This document shows, piece by piece, positions 8,567-17,840 of a DNA stretch of 64,000 nt; position 1 is the stretch's first letter; every line of letters begins with the position of its first letter. Source of the DNA: Actinophytocola algeriensis. Lineage in GTDB: Bacteria; Actinomycetota; Actinomycetes; Mycobacteriales; Pseudonocardiaceae. The translations under genes were made by a program, and so were the position numbers. Below the pieces are notes generated by a model. That model was not told where the DNA came from. It was given only the letters and a program-made list of their open reading frames with translations, and searched no databases. The stretch lies in NCBI RefSeq assembly GCF_014203735.1, contig NZ_JACHJQ010000002.1:805224-869223 (forward strand), given 5' to 3'.

Positions 8567-9919
8567 CTATTCACTTGCGACTTGTTCGGGGATGTCGAGC
8601 ACGGGACCGGTCGGCAGCAGAGCGAGCAGCTCCGCCGGGACCAGCTCGGCCGCGTCCACCGAGAACCCGAGCGCCTCGGCTGCTTCGCCATCGGCCACGG
8701 GGAACTTCGCGCCCGCTTCGGTGATGAGGTAGACCCCGGCGCCCGGCACGCCCGGCGCGGGACGGGTGCGGGCGAGCATGCCCGCGCCGGGCGTGACCTC
8801 GACGAGGTCGGCGACCCGCCCGTCACGGGTGACGCCTGCCTGCGCGGTGTCCGGCGTGCCCGGCATGCCCGGCGCGGACACGAGCGTCGCCTGCTCGGAC
8901 TGCCACCGCACGCACGGCACCCGCTCGTCGGTGTCCACAGAGGCCGGTGGGCTGGCCGGGAGCTCGGTCTGCCACACCGGTGCGGGCAGCACGGTCTGGG
9001 TCGCGAGCTGTGCCGGGGTGATCGCGATCGCGGGCGGGGTCTGGTTCCCGGGGTCCGCGCCGAGCAGCGTCGCCACGGTGCGCGACACCGGGACCAGCCC
9101 GGCGGGCGCGACGACGAACGTCCTGTCCCCCACCGCGTCCGGCACCGTGACCAGCTGGCCGAGCACGGACGGCATGCCCGCGACGTCCGGACCGGGACCG
9201 CCGTGTGCCACCGGCGGCGAGCCGAGGTCGGGTCCCGACGGCAACGTGTTGAGCCACGCCGAGTCGACGGGCACCGCCGTCGCCGGGTCCATGCCGAGCG
9301 CGCGGGGCACCCAGTCACCGGTGACGCGCAGGCGGGTGCCCTGCCACGCCAGGTACAGCTCCTGGCCGACCCGTACGAGCACCGCGTGCTCGGCACCGAC
9401 CTCGGTCACGCCCGGCACGTCGCCGACGGTCACCGAGACCCCGGGGTCCTCATCGGACACACCGGCGCACACCATCCACGGCTTGCCGGAGACACCGACC
9501 GAGGGCAACGTGTCCGGGGCGCCCGGGATGCCGATCGGCGCGCCCTTGGGGAACTCCGCGAGGTCCTCGGCGCTGACCGACGCGACCGGCGGGTTGCCCT
9601 CCACGAGCAGTCGCGCCGACGCGTAGTTGAGCACCGGGCGCAGGCGGCCGTCGATGAGCAGGTAGCGGTTGCCGGAGTCCTCGTCCACGACGAGCGTGCC
9701 GGGCTCCTCCCGCCAGGAGTCGCTGCCCCGGCCGGAGAACAGGGCTACGATCAGGACGATCGCCATCACCACGATCGCGATGCCGATACCACCGGCCATG
9801 CCGACGGTGGTGCGGCGCAGTGGCCGGTCCGTCGCGTCGGGATCGGTGCGCAGCACCGCCGCGAGGATCCTGCCGACCACGAACGAGTGCGCCTCAACCT
9901 GCTCACGCCTGCCGTACAC
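8567..9919 (-). CDS. eccB: Type VII secretion protein EccB
   Basis: 450 residues, GTG 9919 with GGAGGG upstream. A cytosolic N-terminus (RREQVEAHSFVVGRILAAV, the usual EccB opening) precedes one transmembrane helix at about residues 41-65 and a long extracytoplasmic domain with repeated VxxExAExYLI-like segments. EccB is a core subunit of the ESX membrane complex with EccC, EccD and (in mycobacteria) EccE. The gene is 49 nt downstream of eccD and directly upstream of the WXG100 pair. Confidence 0.93.
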   Translation of the reverse strand: MYGRREQVEAHSFVVGRILAAVLRTDPDATDRPLRRTTVGMAGGIGIAIVVMAIVLIVALFSGRGSDSWREEPGTLVVDEDSGNRYLLIDGRLRPVLNYASARLLVEGNPPVASVSAEDLAEFPKGAPIGIPGAPDTLPSVGVSGKPWMVCAGVSDEDPGVSVTVGDVPGVTEVGAEHAVLVRVGQELYLAWQGTRLRVTGDWVPRALGMDPATAVPVDSAWLNTLPSGPDLGSPPVAHGGPGPDVAGMPSVLGQLVTVPDAVGDRTFVVAPAGLVPVSRTVATLLGADPGNQTPPAIAITPAQLATQTVLPAPVWQTELPASPPASVDTDERVPCVRWQSEQATLVSAPGMPGTPDTAQAGVTRDGRVADLVEVTPGAGMLARTRPAPGVPGAGVYLITEAGAKFPVADGEAAEALGFSVDAAELVPAELLALLPTGPVLDIPEQVASE

Positions 9920-9968
9920 GCTTGCCCTCCTTTCCCTTTCGGCACACGGTTGTCATGTCGGAAAAGGT

Positions 9969-11402
9969 TCACAGCCAGGTGGAGACGAGGCCGTAGAACC
10001 CGGTGACGGTGAGCGCGAGCGCCAGTACGGCGAGCGCGCAGAGCCAGTGCAGGATGTCGCCGAGACGACCCCAGCGCGGCACGAGCCGCCGCCCGGGCAG
10101 CACCTGCGCGCCTGCCACGGCGTTGCCCGCGAGGCCGAGGAGGCCGACGAGCACGCACACCTGGCCGAGCAGCGGCAGGTCCACGACCCAGCGCAGCAGG
10201 ATCGAGACGAGCACCGCGGCCGCCGGGACCATCGCGGAGAGCCGGTGCCAGATGCCCTGCATCTCCCGCGCCTGCAACAACAACAGGACGGCGACGACGA
10301 GACCGAGCGTCATCGTGTCCCACACCAGCTCGCTCGTGAGCACGAGCAACGCGCACGTGCCGATGGCGCCGAGGACGGCGAGGAACGAGGTGAGGTGCAC
10401 GTCGGCGAGCGCCGCGCGGTCGAGCACGTCCTTGCTGGGCAACGGGTCCAGCCCCTGCTGGAACTCCTCCGGTGTCGTCGGCACCGGCTCGGCGGCGAGC
10501 CCGGCGAGCCACGCCGCGAGCTGCGGCGCCGCCCTGGACACCGCGAGCACCAGCACCACGACGACGGCCGCGGTCGCCTGCGCGTCCAGCCCGATGAGCA
10601 TCCCGGTCATACACCCGATCGCGGCCAGCACCGCACCGGAGGTCACGGCGAGGAACCCCGGCTGCCCCACCCCGAGCGCCGCCCGCGCGACCGTGGCCGC
10701 CGCCGCGACGGCGACCACGGTGGCGAGCACACCCGCGCCGGTGAGCCACTCCCCTGCGGCGGCCGCACCGGCGGGCATCGCGAACCCGGCCACCCCCGCC
10801 GCGGCGACCCCGGTGGCGCCGAGCGTGATCGCCCCGCCGCGGTCGTCGAGCAGTCGCGCGAGGACGGTCCCGCCCCCGATCAACATGACCGCGACAGCAC
10901 ACGCGCTGATCGCGGTGGTCGTCCCGTCCGCGGCGAACACGGTGACCACGATCGCGAGCAACCCGCACAAGGCGGCGAGCCCGAGACACACCCGCCGGGT
11001 GATCACGGGCCGCCAGCTGTCGGTACGCGCGGACAGTCCGGTGTGGATCCCGTCGACGAGGTCGTCGAAGTCCGCGAGTGGCAGCTGGTCGTCGCGGGGC
11101 CGCAGGTGCAGCACGTCCCCGTCGTACAACCCGGCGGCGGCGATGCCGTGGTCCTCGTCCAGAGGTGCCTCACCGAGCCGCTGCAACACCCAGCCACCGT
11201 GCGCCAGCCCCGAGGTGGCGAGGGAGGGGTCGAGGTGCCCGAGCACGGTCGGCATGAGATCGGCGATCGGCACGTGGGCCGGTACGGCCAGTTCGACCCT
11301 CGACGTGGGGCCGCAGATCGTGAGCCTGCACATCTCGCCGGACCCGCCGGCCTGCGCGGTGGCCTGGGCTGTCGCAGGAGCGTTCTGGTTCATCGCCGCC
11401 AT
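9969..11402 (-). CDS. eccD: Type VII secretion integral membrane protein EccD
   Basis: 477 residues from ATG 11402 (ATG 11393 is also possible; a G-run lies just upstream). An N-terminal ubiquitin-like (YukD) domain at about 30-115 (CRLTICGPTSRVELAVPAHVP) is followed by about eleven hydrophobic helices. EccD forms the membrane barrel of the ESX channel. The frame extends further upstream, but that extension lacks coding character and would invade the divergent eccC promoter region. Confidence 0.92.
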   Translation of the reverse strand: MAAMNQNAPATAQATAQAGGSGEMCRLTICGPTSRVELAVPAHVPIADLMPTVLGHLDPSLATSGLAHGGWVLQRLGEAPLDEDHGIAAAGLYDGDVLHLRPRDDQLPLADFDDLVDGIHTGLSARTDSWRPVITRRVCLGLAALCGLLAIVVTVFAADGTTTAISACAVAVMLIGGGTVLARLLDDRGGAITLGATGVAAAGVAGFAMPAGAAAAGEWLTGAGVLATVVAVAAAATVARAALGVGQPGFLAVTSGAVLAAIGCMTGMLIGLDAQATAAVVVVLVLAVSRAAPQLAAWLAGLAAEPVPTTPEEFQQGLDPLPSKDVLDRAALADVHLTSFLAVLGAIGTCALLVLTSELVWDTMTLGLVVAVLLLLQAREMQGIWHRLSAMVPAAAVLVSILLRWVVDLPLLGQVCVLVGLLGLAGNAVAGAQVLPGRRLVPRWGRLGDILHWLCALAVLALALTVTGFYGLVSTWL

Positions 11403-11605
11403 ACCCCCCACACGGCACCCGTTCCGCCAGAGGTTCAGTCCCCTGGTGGCAGCCCGTTCCCAGGTTTCCGGCCCGGTTGTGAACGGTCCGGGCGGTCGTG
11501 CGCGCGTGGGTGAGTTCCGGGTGGCGTCCGAAGCGAGTGAACCCTCCGCGTGGGTTCGCGACGTGTACGTGGTGGACGGGCACCAGTAGCGAGGAGCGGA
11601 CCGCG
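11403..11605. promoter_or_regulatory. Divergent eccD/eccC intergenic region
   Basis: About 200 nt between two ESX genes transcribed apart must contain both promoters. GAGGAG (11591-11596) is the eccC ribosome-binding site, 9 nt before ATG. I could not assign clear -35/-10 boxes. Confidence 0.5.
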
Positions 11606-14600
11606 ATGACGACAACCCTGTTCCGCAGGCCGAGCCGGGAGCAGCCACCGGAGATGCCGAGCGGGGAGCTGTCGCTGCAGGAGCCTCCCGCCCTACCGGA
11701 GACCGTCGGCCGGGACTTCATGTCCGCGCTGATGATGTTGCCGATGATGCTCGGCAGCGGCGTGTTCATGCTGATCTACATCGCGCCCAACAACCCCGTG
11801 CTCGGGCTCGGCATGTTCGGGCTCATGGCGCTGATGGCGCTGATCATGTTCCTGGTCCAGCTGGCGCGTGGCGGCACCGAACGGCGCGGCCGGATGCGGG
11901 GCGAGCGGCGGGACTACCTGCGTTACCTCGGGCAGGTCCGCAAGCAGGTGCGGGCCGCCTCGACCCGGCAGCGGGAGTCGCTCGCGTGGCGGCACCCCGA
12001 TCCGAGCGGTCTGTGGTCCGTCGCGATGACCGGGCGGCTGTGGGAGCGGCGGGCCGCGCACGGGGACTTCGCCGAAGTGCGGGTCGGGACCGGGGCGCAG
12101 CGGCTCGCGGTGCGGATGAACCCGATGAACACCAAGCCGGTCTCCGACCTGGAACCGCTGTCCGCGCGGGCGTTGCGCCGGTTCATCAACGCGCACAGCA
12201 CGGTGCCCAACCTGCCGACGTCGCTGTTCCTGCGCGGGTTCGCGAAGGTGCGGTTCAGCGGCGACGGGGACGCGATCCGGGCGATGACCCGCGCGGTGCT
12301 CGCCCAGCTGGTCACGTTCCACTCGCCGGAGGACCTGCGGGTGGCGGTGTGCGCGGAGCCGGGACGGGTGCACCTGTGGGACTGGGTGAAGTGGCTGCCG
12401 CACGCCCAGCACCCCGTCGAGCAGGACGGCGCGGGCCAGGCCCGGTTGCTGGCCGACGGCGTGGACGCGCTCACCGAGCTGCTCGACGCGGAGCTCGGTG
12501 AGCGCGGCCGCTTCGAGGCCGCGTCCTCCCCCAGCGCCGAGGAGCCGTACGTCGTGATCGTGCTCGACGGGGTGGCGGTGCCGTCGGAGTCGCGGCTGGC
12601 GGGCACCGGCTACCGCAACTCCGTCGTACTGGACGTCTCCGGTGCGCTCACCAGCGCGGGCCGGACCACGCTGCGGCTGGACGTGGCCGGGGAACAGGTC
12701 GACATGCTGCGCACCGACCGCACAGGCCAGGAAGTCCGCACCAACCTGTGCACGCCGGACCTGATGAGCACGTCGAAGGCCGCGACGCTCGCGCGGATCA
12801 TCTCCCCGTACCGGCTGGGCGGCACCACCGACGTGGCCGAGCCCATGGTGGCGAACTTCGAGCTGCCGCAGCTCCTCGGCGTCACCGACGTCGACACGTG
12901 GGACCCGAGGACGCTCGCCCGCACCGGGCTGACCCGCGACCGGCTGCGGATCCCGTTGGGCATCACGGAGAACGGCGCGCCGATCGAGCTGGACATCAAG
13001 GAGTCCGCGCAGGGCGGCATGGGCCCGCACGGCCTGCTCATCGGCGCGACCGGCTCCGGCAAGTCGGAGCTGCTGCGCACGATGGTGCTCGGCATGGCGA
13101 TGACGCACTCGTCCGAGGTGCTGAACTTCGTGCTCGTCGACTTCAAGGGTGGCGCGACGTTCCTCGGCCTCGACCGGCTCCCGCACGTGTCCGCGGTGAT
13201 CACCAACCTGGCCGACGAGGCCACGCTGGTGACCAGGATGCAGGACGCGCTGCACGGTGAGATGGTGCGGCGCCAGGAGTTCCTGCGCGCGGCGGGCAAC
13301 TACAGCTCCCTGCTGGACTACGAGAAGGCGCGCCTGTCCGGCACCCCGCTGGACCCGCTGCCGACGCTGTTCGTGATCGTCGACGAGTTCTCCGAGCTGC
13401 TGGCGACCAACCCGGACTTCGGTGAGCTGTTCGTGATGATCGGCCGCCTCGGCCGGTCGCTGGGCGTGCACCTGCTGCTCGCCTCCCAGCGCATCGAGGA
13501 CGGCCGGATGCACAAGCTGGAGAGCCACCTCTCCTACCGCATCGGCCTGCGCACGTTCTCCGCGATGGAGAGCCGGTCGGTGATCGGTGTGCCGGACGCC
13601 TACCAGCTGCCGAGCGCGCCAGGCAACGGCTACCTGCGCAGCGACGTCGCGACCCTCATCCGGTTCAAGGCCGCGTACGTGTCCGGGCCGCACCGCCGCC
13701 GCACCCGCGAGCAGCGGCAGGAGGAGGTGCGGCGCCAGGTCGTCCCGTTCGGTGTCGGCAAGCTGCCGGTCACGATCACGTCGGCCCCGGCACCCGCGGC
13801 GCGTGTGCCGGAGGACGCCGAGACCGGCGACTCGGTGCTGTCGGTCGTGGTGGACAAGCTCGTCGGGCACGGCCCGCCGGCACACCAGGTGTGGCTGCCG
13901 CCGCTGGCCGACCCGCCGTCACTGGACCAGCTGCTGCCGCCGCTCGTGCCGGACCCCGTGCGCGGCCTGTCCGCGGCGGGCTGGCCGGGCTGCGGACGGC
14001 TGACCGTCCCGGTCGGTGTGGTGGACAAGCCGTTCGAGCAGAGCCGCGACCTGCACGTGGTCGACCTGGCGGGTCCCGGTGGGCACGTCGGCATCGCCGG
14101 TGGTCCCCAGTCCGGCAAGAGCAACCTGCTGCGCACCATGATCGCCGCCATCGCGCTCACCCACACCCCCGCGGAGACGCAGTTCTACTGCCTCGACTTC
14201 GGTGGCGGCACGCTCGCCGCGCTCGACGGGCTGCCGCACGTCAGCGGGGTCGCGGGCAGGCTGCAGGCCGAACGGGTCGCCCGCACGATCGCCGAGGTGC
14301 AGACGCTGCTCGCGGAGCGCGAGCAGGTCTTCGCCGAGCACGAGGTGGAGAGCATGGCCTCCTACCGGGAGCGGCGCGCGAAGGGCGAGTTCGCCGAGGA
14401 CCCGCACGGCGACGTGTTCCTCGTCGTGGACAACTGGGGCGCGCTGCGCTCGGAGTTCGAGCAGCACGACATGGCGCTGCGTGCGCTCGCGGGCCGCGGC
14501 CTCGCTTACGGCGTGCACCTGGTGCTCACCACGAACCGGTGGTCCGATGTGCACAGCCAGCTGCGCGACCAGCTCGGCACCCGCCTCGAGCTGCGGCTGG

Positions 14601-15556
14601 GCGACTCGATCGACTCGGTCATCAACATGCGCAAGGCGGCCGAGGTGCCGCAGATCCCCGGCCGGGGCATGACGTCGAACCAGATGCACTTCCTCGCCGG
14701 GGTGCCGCGCATCGACGGTGTCTCCGGCACCGTGGAGCTCTCCGAGGCCACCCGCGACCTCGCCGCGGCCGTCGCCGAGACGTGGTCCGGCCCAGGTGCG
14801 CCCGCGGTGCGGATGCTGCCCTCGGTGCTGCCGGCCGACGAGCTGCCCGCGCCGCTGCCGGGCCCGAAGGTGGCGCTGGGTGCCGGCGAGCTGGACCTGC
14901 AGCCGGTGTGGCACGACTTCGGCGACCGCCCACACCTCACGATCATCGGCGACAGCGGCAGCGGCAAGACCGCGGCGCTGCGCCTGATCACGAAGGCCAT
15001 CACCGCCGTGTTCACACCGGAGGAGGCGCAGATCCTGGTGGTCGACCCGCGACGCACGATCCTCGAGACCGTGCCGGACGCCTACCGGCGCGGCACCGCG
15101 GTGTCCGTGCCCGCCGCCGAGACGATGATCCGGGAGATCACCGCGGAGCTGCAGGAGCGGGTGCCCGGCACCGACATCACACCGGCGCAGCTGCGCAGGC
15201 GGGACTGGTGGAGCGGCCCGGAGATCTTCATCCTCGTCGACGACTACGACCTGCTGCTCGGTCCCGCGGGCGGTCCGTTCCAGTCCCTCGTGGAACTGGT
15301 ACCGCAGGCGGGTGACATCGGCCTGCACATGATCATGGCGCGGGCCGCGGCCGGGTCGAGCCGGTCGGCGATGGAGCCGGTGACGCGGCGACTGCAGGAG
15401 TCGAACACGCCCGAGCTGGCGCTGTCGATGCCGAGCACCGAGCTGCCGCTGCTCAACGGTGCGCGGGGCAGGCAGCTCCCACCGGGCCGCGCGGTGCTGG
15501 TCACCCGCCGGGACGGGGTCGGGCTGCAGATCGGGTGGACGGAGGAGCCGGCATGA
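11606..15556 (+). CDS. eccC: Type VII secretion ATPase EccC (three FtsK/SpoIIIE domains)
   Basis: 1316 residues as one uninterrupted EccCa-EccCb chain. Two transmembrane helices at about 35-80 and a DUF-type stalk domain precede three ATPase domains. Their P-loops are GATGSGKSE (about 480), GGPQSGKSN (about 832) and GDSGSGKTA (about 1115), each followed by a Walker B-like strand (for example FVIVDEF, FLVVDNW, FILVDDY). It drives substrate recognition and export; Esx C-termini bind the last ATPase domain in characterised systems. ATG 11606 follows GAGGAG. Its stop overlaps the mycP start (ATGA). Confidence 0.96.
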   Translation: MTTTLFRRPSREQPPEMPSGELSLQEPPALPETVGRDFMSALMMLPMMLGSGVFMLIYIAPNNPVLGLGMFGLMALMALIMFLVQLARGGTERRGRMRGERRDYLRYLGQVRKQVRAASTRQRESLAWRHPDPSGLWSVAMTGRLWERRAAHGDFAEVRVGTGAQRLAVRMNPMNTKPVSDLEPLSARALRRFINAHSTVPNLPTSLFLRGFAKVRFSGDGDAIRAMTRAVLAQLVTFHSPEDLRVAVCAEPGRVHLWDWVKWLPHAQHPVEQDGAGQARLLADGVDALTELLDAELGERGRFEAASSPSAEEPYVVIVLDGVAVPSESRLAGTGYRNSVVLDVSGALTSAGRTTLRLDVAGEQVDMLRTDRTGQEVRTNLCTPDLMSTSKAATLARIISPYRLGGTTDVAEPMVANFELPQLLGVTDVDTWDPRTLARTGLTRDRLRIPLGITENGAPIELDIKESAQGGMGPHGLLIGATGSGKSELLRTMVLGMAMTHSSEVLNFVLVDFKGGATFLGLDRLPHVSAVITNLADEATLVTRMQDALHGEMVRRQEFLRAAGNYSSLLDYEKARLSGTPLDPLPTLFVIVDEFSELLATNPDFGELFVMIGRLGRSLGVHLLLASQRIEDGRMHKLESHLSYRIGLRTFSAMESRSVIGVPDAYQLPSAPGNGYLRSDVATLIRFKAAYVSGPHRRRTREQRQEEVRRQVVPFGVGKLPVTITSAPAPAARVPEDAETGDSVLSVVVDKLVGHGPPAHQVWLPPLADPPSLDQLLPPLVPDPVRGLSAAGWPGCGRLTVPVGVVDKPFEQSRDLHVVDLAGPGGHVGIAGGPQSGKSNLLRTMIAAIALTHTPAETQFYCLDFGGGTLAALDGLPHVSGVAGRLQAERVARTIAEVQTLLAEREQVFAEHEVESMASYRERRAKGEFAEDPHGDVFLVVDNWGALRSEFEQHDMALRALAGRGLAYGVHLVLTTNRWSDVHSQLRDQLGTRLELRLGDSIDSVINMRKAAEVPQIPGRGMTSNQMHFLAGVPRIDGVSGTVELSEATRDLAAAVAETWSGPGAPAVRMLPSVLPADELPAPLPGPKVALGAGELDLQPVWHDFGDRPHLTIIGDSGSGKTAALRLITKAITAVFTPEEAQILVVDPRRTILETVPDAYRRGTAVSVPAAETMIREITAELQERVPGTDITPAQLRRRDWWSGPEIFILVDDYDLLLGPAGGPFQSLVELVPQAGDIGLHMIMARAAAGSSRSAMEPVTRRLQESNTPELALSMPSTELPLLNGARGRQLPPGRAVLVTRRDGVGLQIGWTEEPA

Positions 15557-16698
15557 GGATGGTCCTGATCGGTGCGATCCTGGGCGTGACGGCCGCGTTC
15601 ACCCCGGTGCTCCCCGCCGCGGCACAGCCACAGCCGCCGGTCGGCCAGTGCACGCCGCCGTCGGAGACCCCGATCACGCGCGAATCCTGGGCGCAGCAAC
15701 GGATGGACGCCGCACGGGCGTGGCCGCTGACGCGCGGTGACGTGATCGTCGGGGTCGTCGACACCGGCGTCAGCGCGTCGACACCGGCGCTCGCTGGGGC
15801 CGTGCTGCCCGGCACGGACCTCGTCGGCGGTCCTGGCGACGACGACTGCTTCGGCCGCGGCACGTTCATCGCGGCGCTGATCGCCGCGCGCGAGAGCGAC
15901 AACCCGGACGTCCCGTTCACCGGGATCGCGCCGGACGCGCGGATCTTCCCGGTCCGGGTCAGCGACGACCCGCCCAAGATCCAGGACCACGCCGGGCTCG
16001 CCCGCGCGATCGGCGACGGGATCAGGGCGTCGGTCGACGGCGGCGCCCGGGTGGTCGCGGTCGGTCTGGTGGCCACGCTGGACATGCCGGAGCTGCGGGC
16101 CGCGGTCGCGTACGCCGCCGAGCGGGACGTGCTGGTCATCGCGTCCGCGTCGGTGCCGAAACGGGGCCAGCTCGCCCTGCCCGCGCGCATCCCGGGGGTG
16201 ATCGCGGTGGCGCCGGTCGGGCCGCAGGGGCCGCTCACCTCGCCGATCTACGGCGCGGACCCGACACTCGCCGCACCGGCACAGGACCTGATCGGTGTCG
16301 CGCCGCGCGGCGCGGGGCACCGGATGGCGTCCGGCCCCGAGCTGGCGGTGGGGTACGTGGCCGGGACGGCCGCGCTGGTGCGCTCCTACTACCCCGCGAT
16401 GTCGGCACGCGAGGTCGCCGAGCGGCTGATGGGCACCGCCGACCACCCGTCGACCCCGTTGCCGAACAAGCTGATCGGGTACGGCGTGGTCGACCCGTTC
16501 TCGGCGGTCACGATCGTCCAGAACCTCGACACGGCACCGACCCCGGCGGCGGAGGACCTGACCGTCCCCAAGCCGCCGACACCGGACGAGGCACCCGCGA
16601 ACAAGGCGCTGTGGCTCGCGGGTGGTGTCACGGCGGCAGCGCTGCTGCTGGCGGGCCCCACGATCGCCGCGGCCGCACGTCGCCGCCGCGCCACCTGA
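15553..16698 (+). CDS. mycP: Mycosin-like subtilase MycP, catalytically degenerate
   Basis: 381 residues: signal peptide 1-24, subtilase fold, and a C-terminal transmembrane helix at about 355-375 followed by Arg residues, the standard MycP layout. The catalytic Asp is present (GVVDTGV, Asp70). The HGT motif reads FGRGT, with Arg102 in place of His (CGC). The GTSxAAP serine motif reads SGPELAVGYVAG, with Glu263 in place of Ser (GAG). The oxyanion Asn position is Val201. It is therefore predicted proteolytically dead. Published work on mycobacterial mycosins reports a structural role separable from protease activity, which would explain retention. The start overlaps the eccC stop, so the two are co-translated. 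Confidence 0.88.
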   Translation: MRMVLIGAILGVTAAFTPVLPAAAQPQPPVGQCTPPSETPITRESWAQQRMDAARAWPLTRGDVIVGVVDTGVSASTPALAGAVLPGTDLVGGPGDDDCFGRGTFIAALIAARESDNPDVPFTGIAPDARIFPVRVSDDPPKIQDHAGLARAIGDGIRASVDGGARVVAVGLVATLDMPELRAAVAYAAERDVLVIASASVPKRGQLALPARIPGVIAVAPVGPQGPLTSPIYGADPTLAAPAQDLIGVAPRGAGHRMASGPELAVGYVAGTAALVRSYYPAMSAREVAERLMGTADHPSTPLPNKLIGYGVVDPFSAVTIVQNLDTAPTPAAEDLTVPKPPTPDEAPANKALWLAGGVTAAALLLAGPTIAAAARRRRAT

Positions 16699-16803
16699 GC
16701 CCGGCCACAGCGCCTTCTCCGCAGAGGTCACGCTGGAGTCCCGCTCTTGCCGATGTACACAGTGGACCGTCTGCGCGGCGTCGCGCGGAACGTGCCGCGA
16801 CAG

Positions 16804-16820
16804 CAGCGGCGTCGCCGCTG
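16804..16820. terminator. Short GC hairpin after mycP
   Basis: CAGCGGCGTCGCCGCTG is a perfect 17-nt palindrome about 105 nt after the mycP stop. It could end the eccC-mycP transcript, but the stem is short and lacks a T-tract. Confidence 0.35.
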
Positions 16821-16931
16821 CACAACCGCTGAACGATCGCTGGAGTGGCACTGTTCGGCCGCTTGTGAGCGCGCCCGTACCCGTCGATGCTCGAAACGGA
16901 AGCGCTCTTTCGCCAGGAAACGGAGACGCCC

Positions 16932-17840
16932 GTGACAGGGTTAGCGACGGAACCGAAGCAGTCGACGCGCAACGGCAAGGCCGTGGCGTGGAGCGTGGTC
17001 GCGGGCATCCTGCTCGCCATCCTGTGGTCGTACGAGTTCGTCGACAGCGTGATCGGCGACAACGTGGCGAACACACTGCTCGGCCACGAGGCGAAGTCCA
17101 CCCCGATCGTCGGCACCGGCGCGGGGCTGCTGTTCGCGTTCGTCTCCGGTTTCGCGGGCACGTTCACCGCGTGCAACATCGCGATGGCGGCGTCTGTCGG
17201 GCCGATGAGCCAGGCCGGCCAGGGATCGCGCACCGACACGCTGCGTGCGCTGATCCGGCCCCTCGGCGCGTTCACCGCGGGCATGGTGACGGTGTCGGCC
17301 GTGTACGGCTTCGTCGGCGTCCTGCTCGGCGACTCGCTCCCCCAGCTGTCGACGGCGATGGTCGGCGAGATGCCGGTGCGGCTGATCCAGTCGTCGGTGG
17401 TGTTCGGGATCGTGGGACTGGCGTTCGTGTACCTCGGCCTGGCCGCACTGGGCGTGGTGCGGGACATCTTCGCCGACCGCCCGACCGCCCGCGTCGTCGT
17501 ACTCGGCGCGCTGGTGGGCGCGTTCCTGATCGGACGGCCGTACCCGATGTTCGTCAAGCTGTTCAACTGGGCCGCGGAGACCGGCAACCCCCTGTACGGC
17601 GCAGCGACGTTCGCCCTGCAGTCGCTCGGCAACATCGTGATCGTGACCGTGTTGTTCGCCCTGCTGATCCTCGGCACCCGGGGACGGTTCCTGACCTGGC
17701 TGGCAGGCAGCCCGCGCCGGATGAGCATGGTGAGCGGAACACTGCTGCTGGCACTGGGCGTGTTCACGGTCGTCTACTGGGACCTGCGCGTGCCGTCGAT
17801 CTTCGGCTTCGGGTGGTTCCCGGAGATGCCGTACAACTAG
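16932..17840 (+). CDS. Polytopic membrane protein, possibly CcdA/DsbD-like
   Basis: 302 residues from GTG 16932, with GGAG about 8 nt upstream; an in-frame ATG at 16887 lacks a ribosome-binding site. There are about seven to eight hydrophobic helices. The segment AGLLFAFVSGFAGTFTACN resembles the first helix of the CcdA/DsbD/LysE-type transporters, but the usual Pro-Cys is replaced and only one Cys is visible there, so thiol chemistry is doubtful. The stop codon TAG is the IS630 insertion point; the same TAG exists with or without the element, so the protein is not altered. Confidence 0.7.
   Translation: MTGLATEPKQSTRNGKAVAWSVVAGILLAILWSYEFVDSVIGDNVANTLLGHEAKSTPIVGTGAGLLFAFVSGFAGTFTACNIAMAASVGPMSQAGQGSRTDTLRALIRPLGAFTAGMVTVSAVYGFVGVLLGDSLPQLSTAMVGEMPVRLIQSSVVFGIVGLAFVYLGLAALGVVRDIFADRPTARVVVLGALVGAFLIGRPYPMFVKLFNWAAETGNPLYGAATFALQSLGNIVIVTVLFALLILGTRGRFLTWLAGSPRRMSMVSGTLLLALGVFTVVYWDLRVPSIFGFGWFPEMPYN

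Noticed and set aside
11403-11648. N-terminal extension of EccD to 11648
   Set aside because: It has no coding character, overlaps the divergent eccC promoter and start, and EccD family length is met from 11402.
16905-16920. GGAAGCGCTCTTTCG as a LacI-type operator before the membrane-protein gene
   Set aside because: It is only half symmetric and lies immediately before the start of a non-sugar gene; support is too weak to list.
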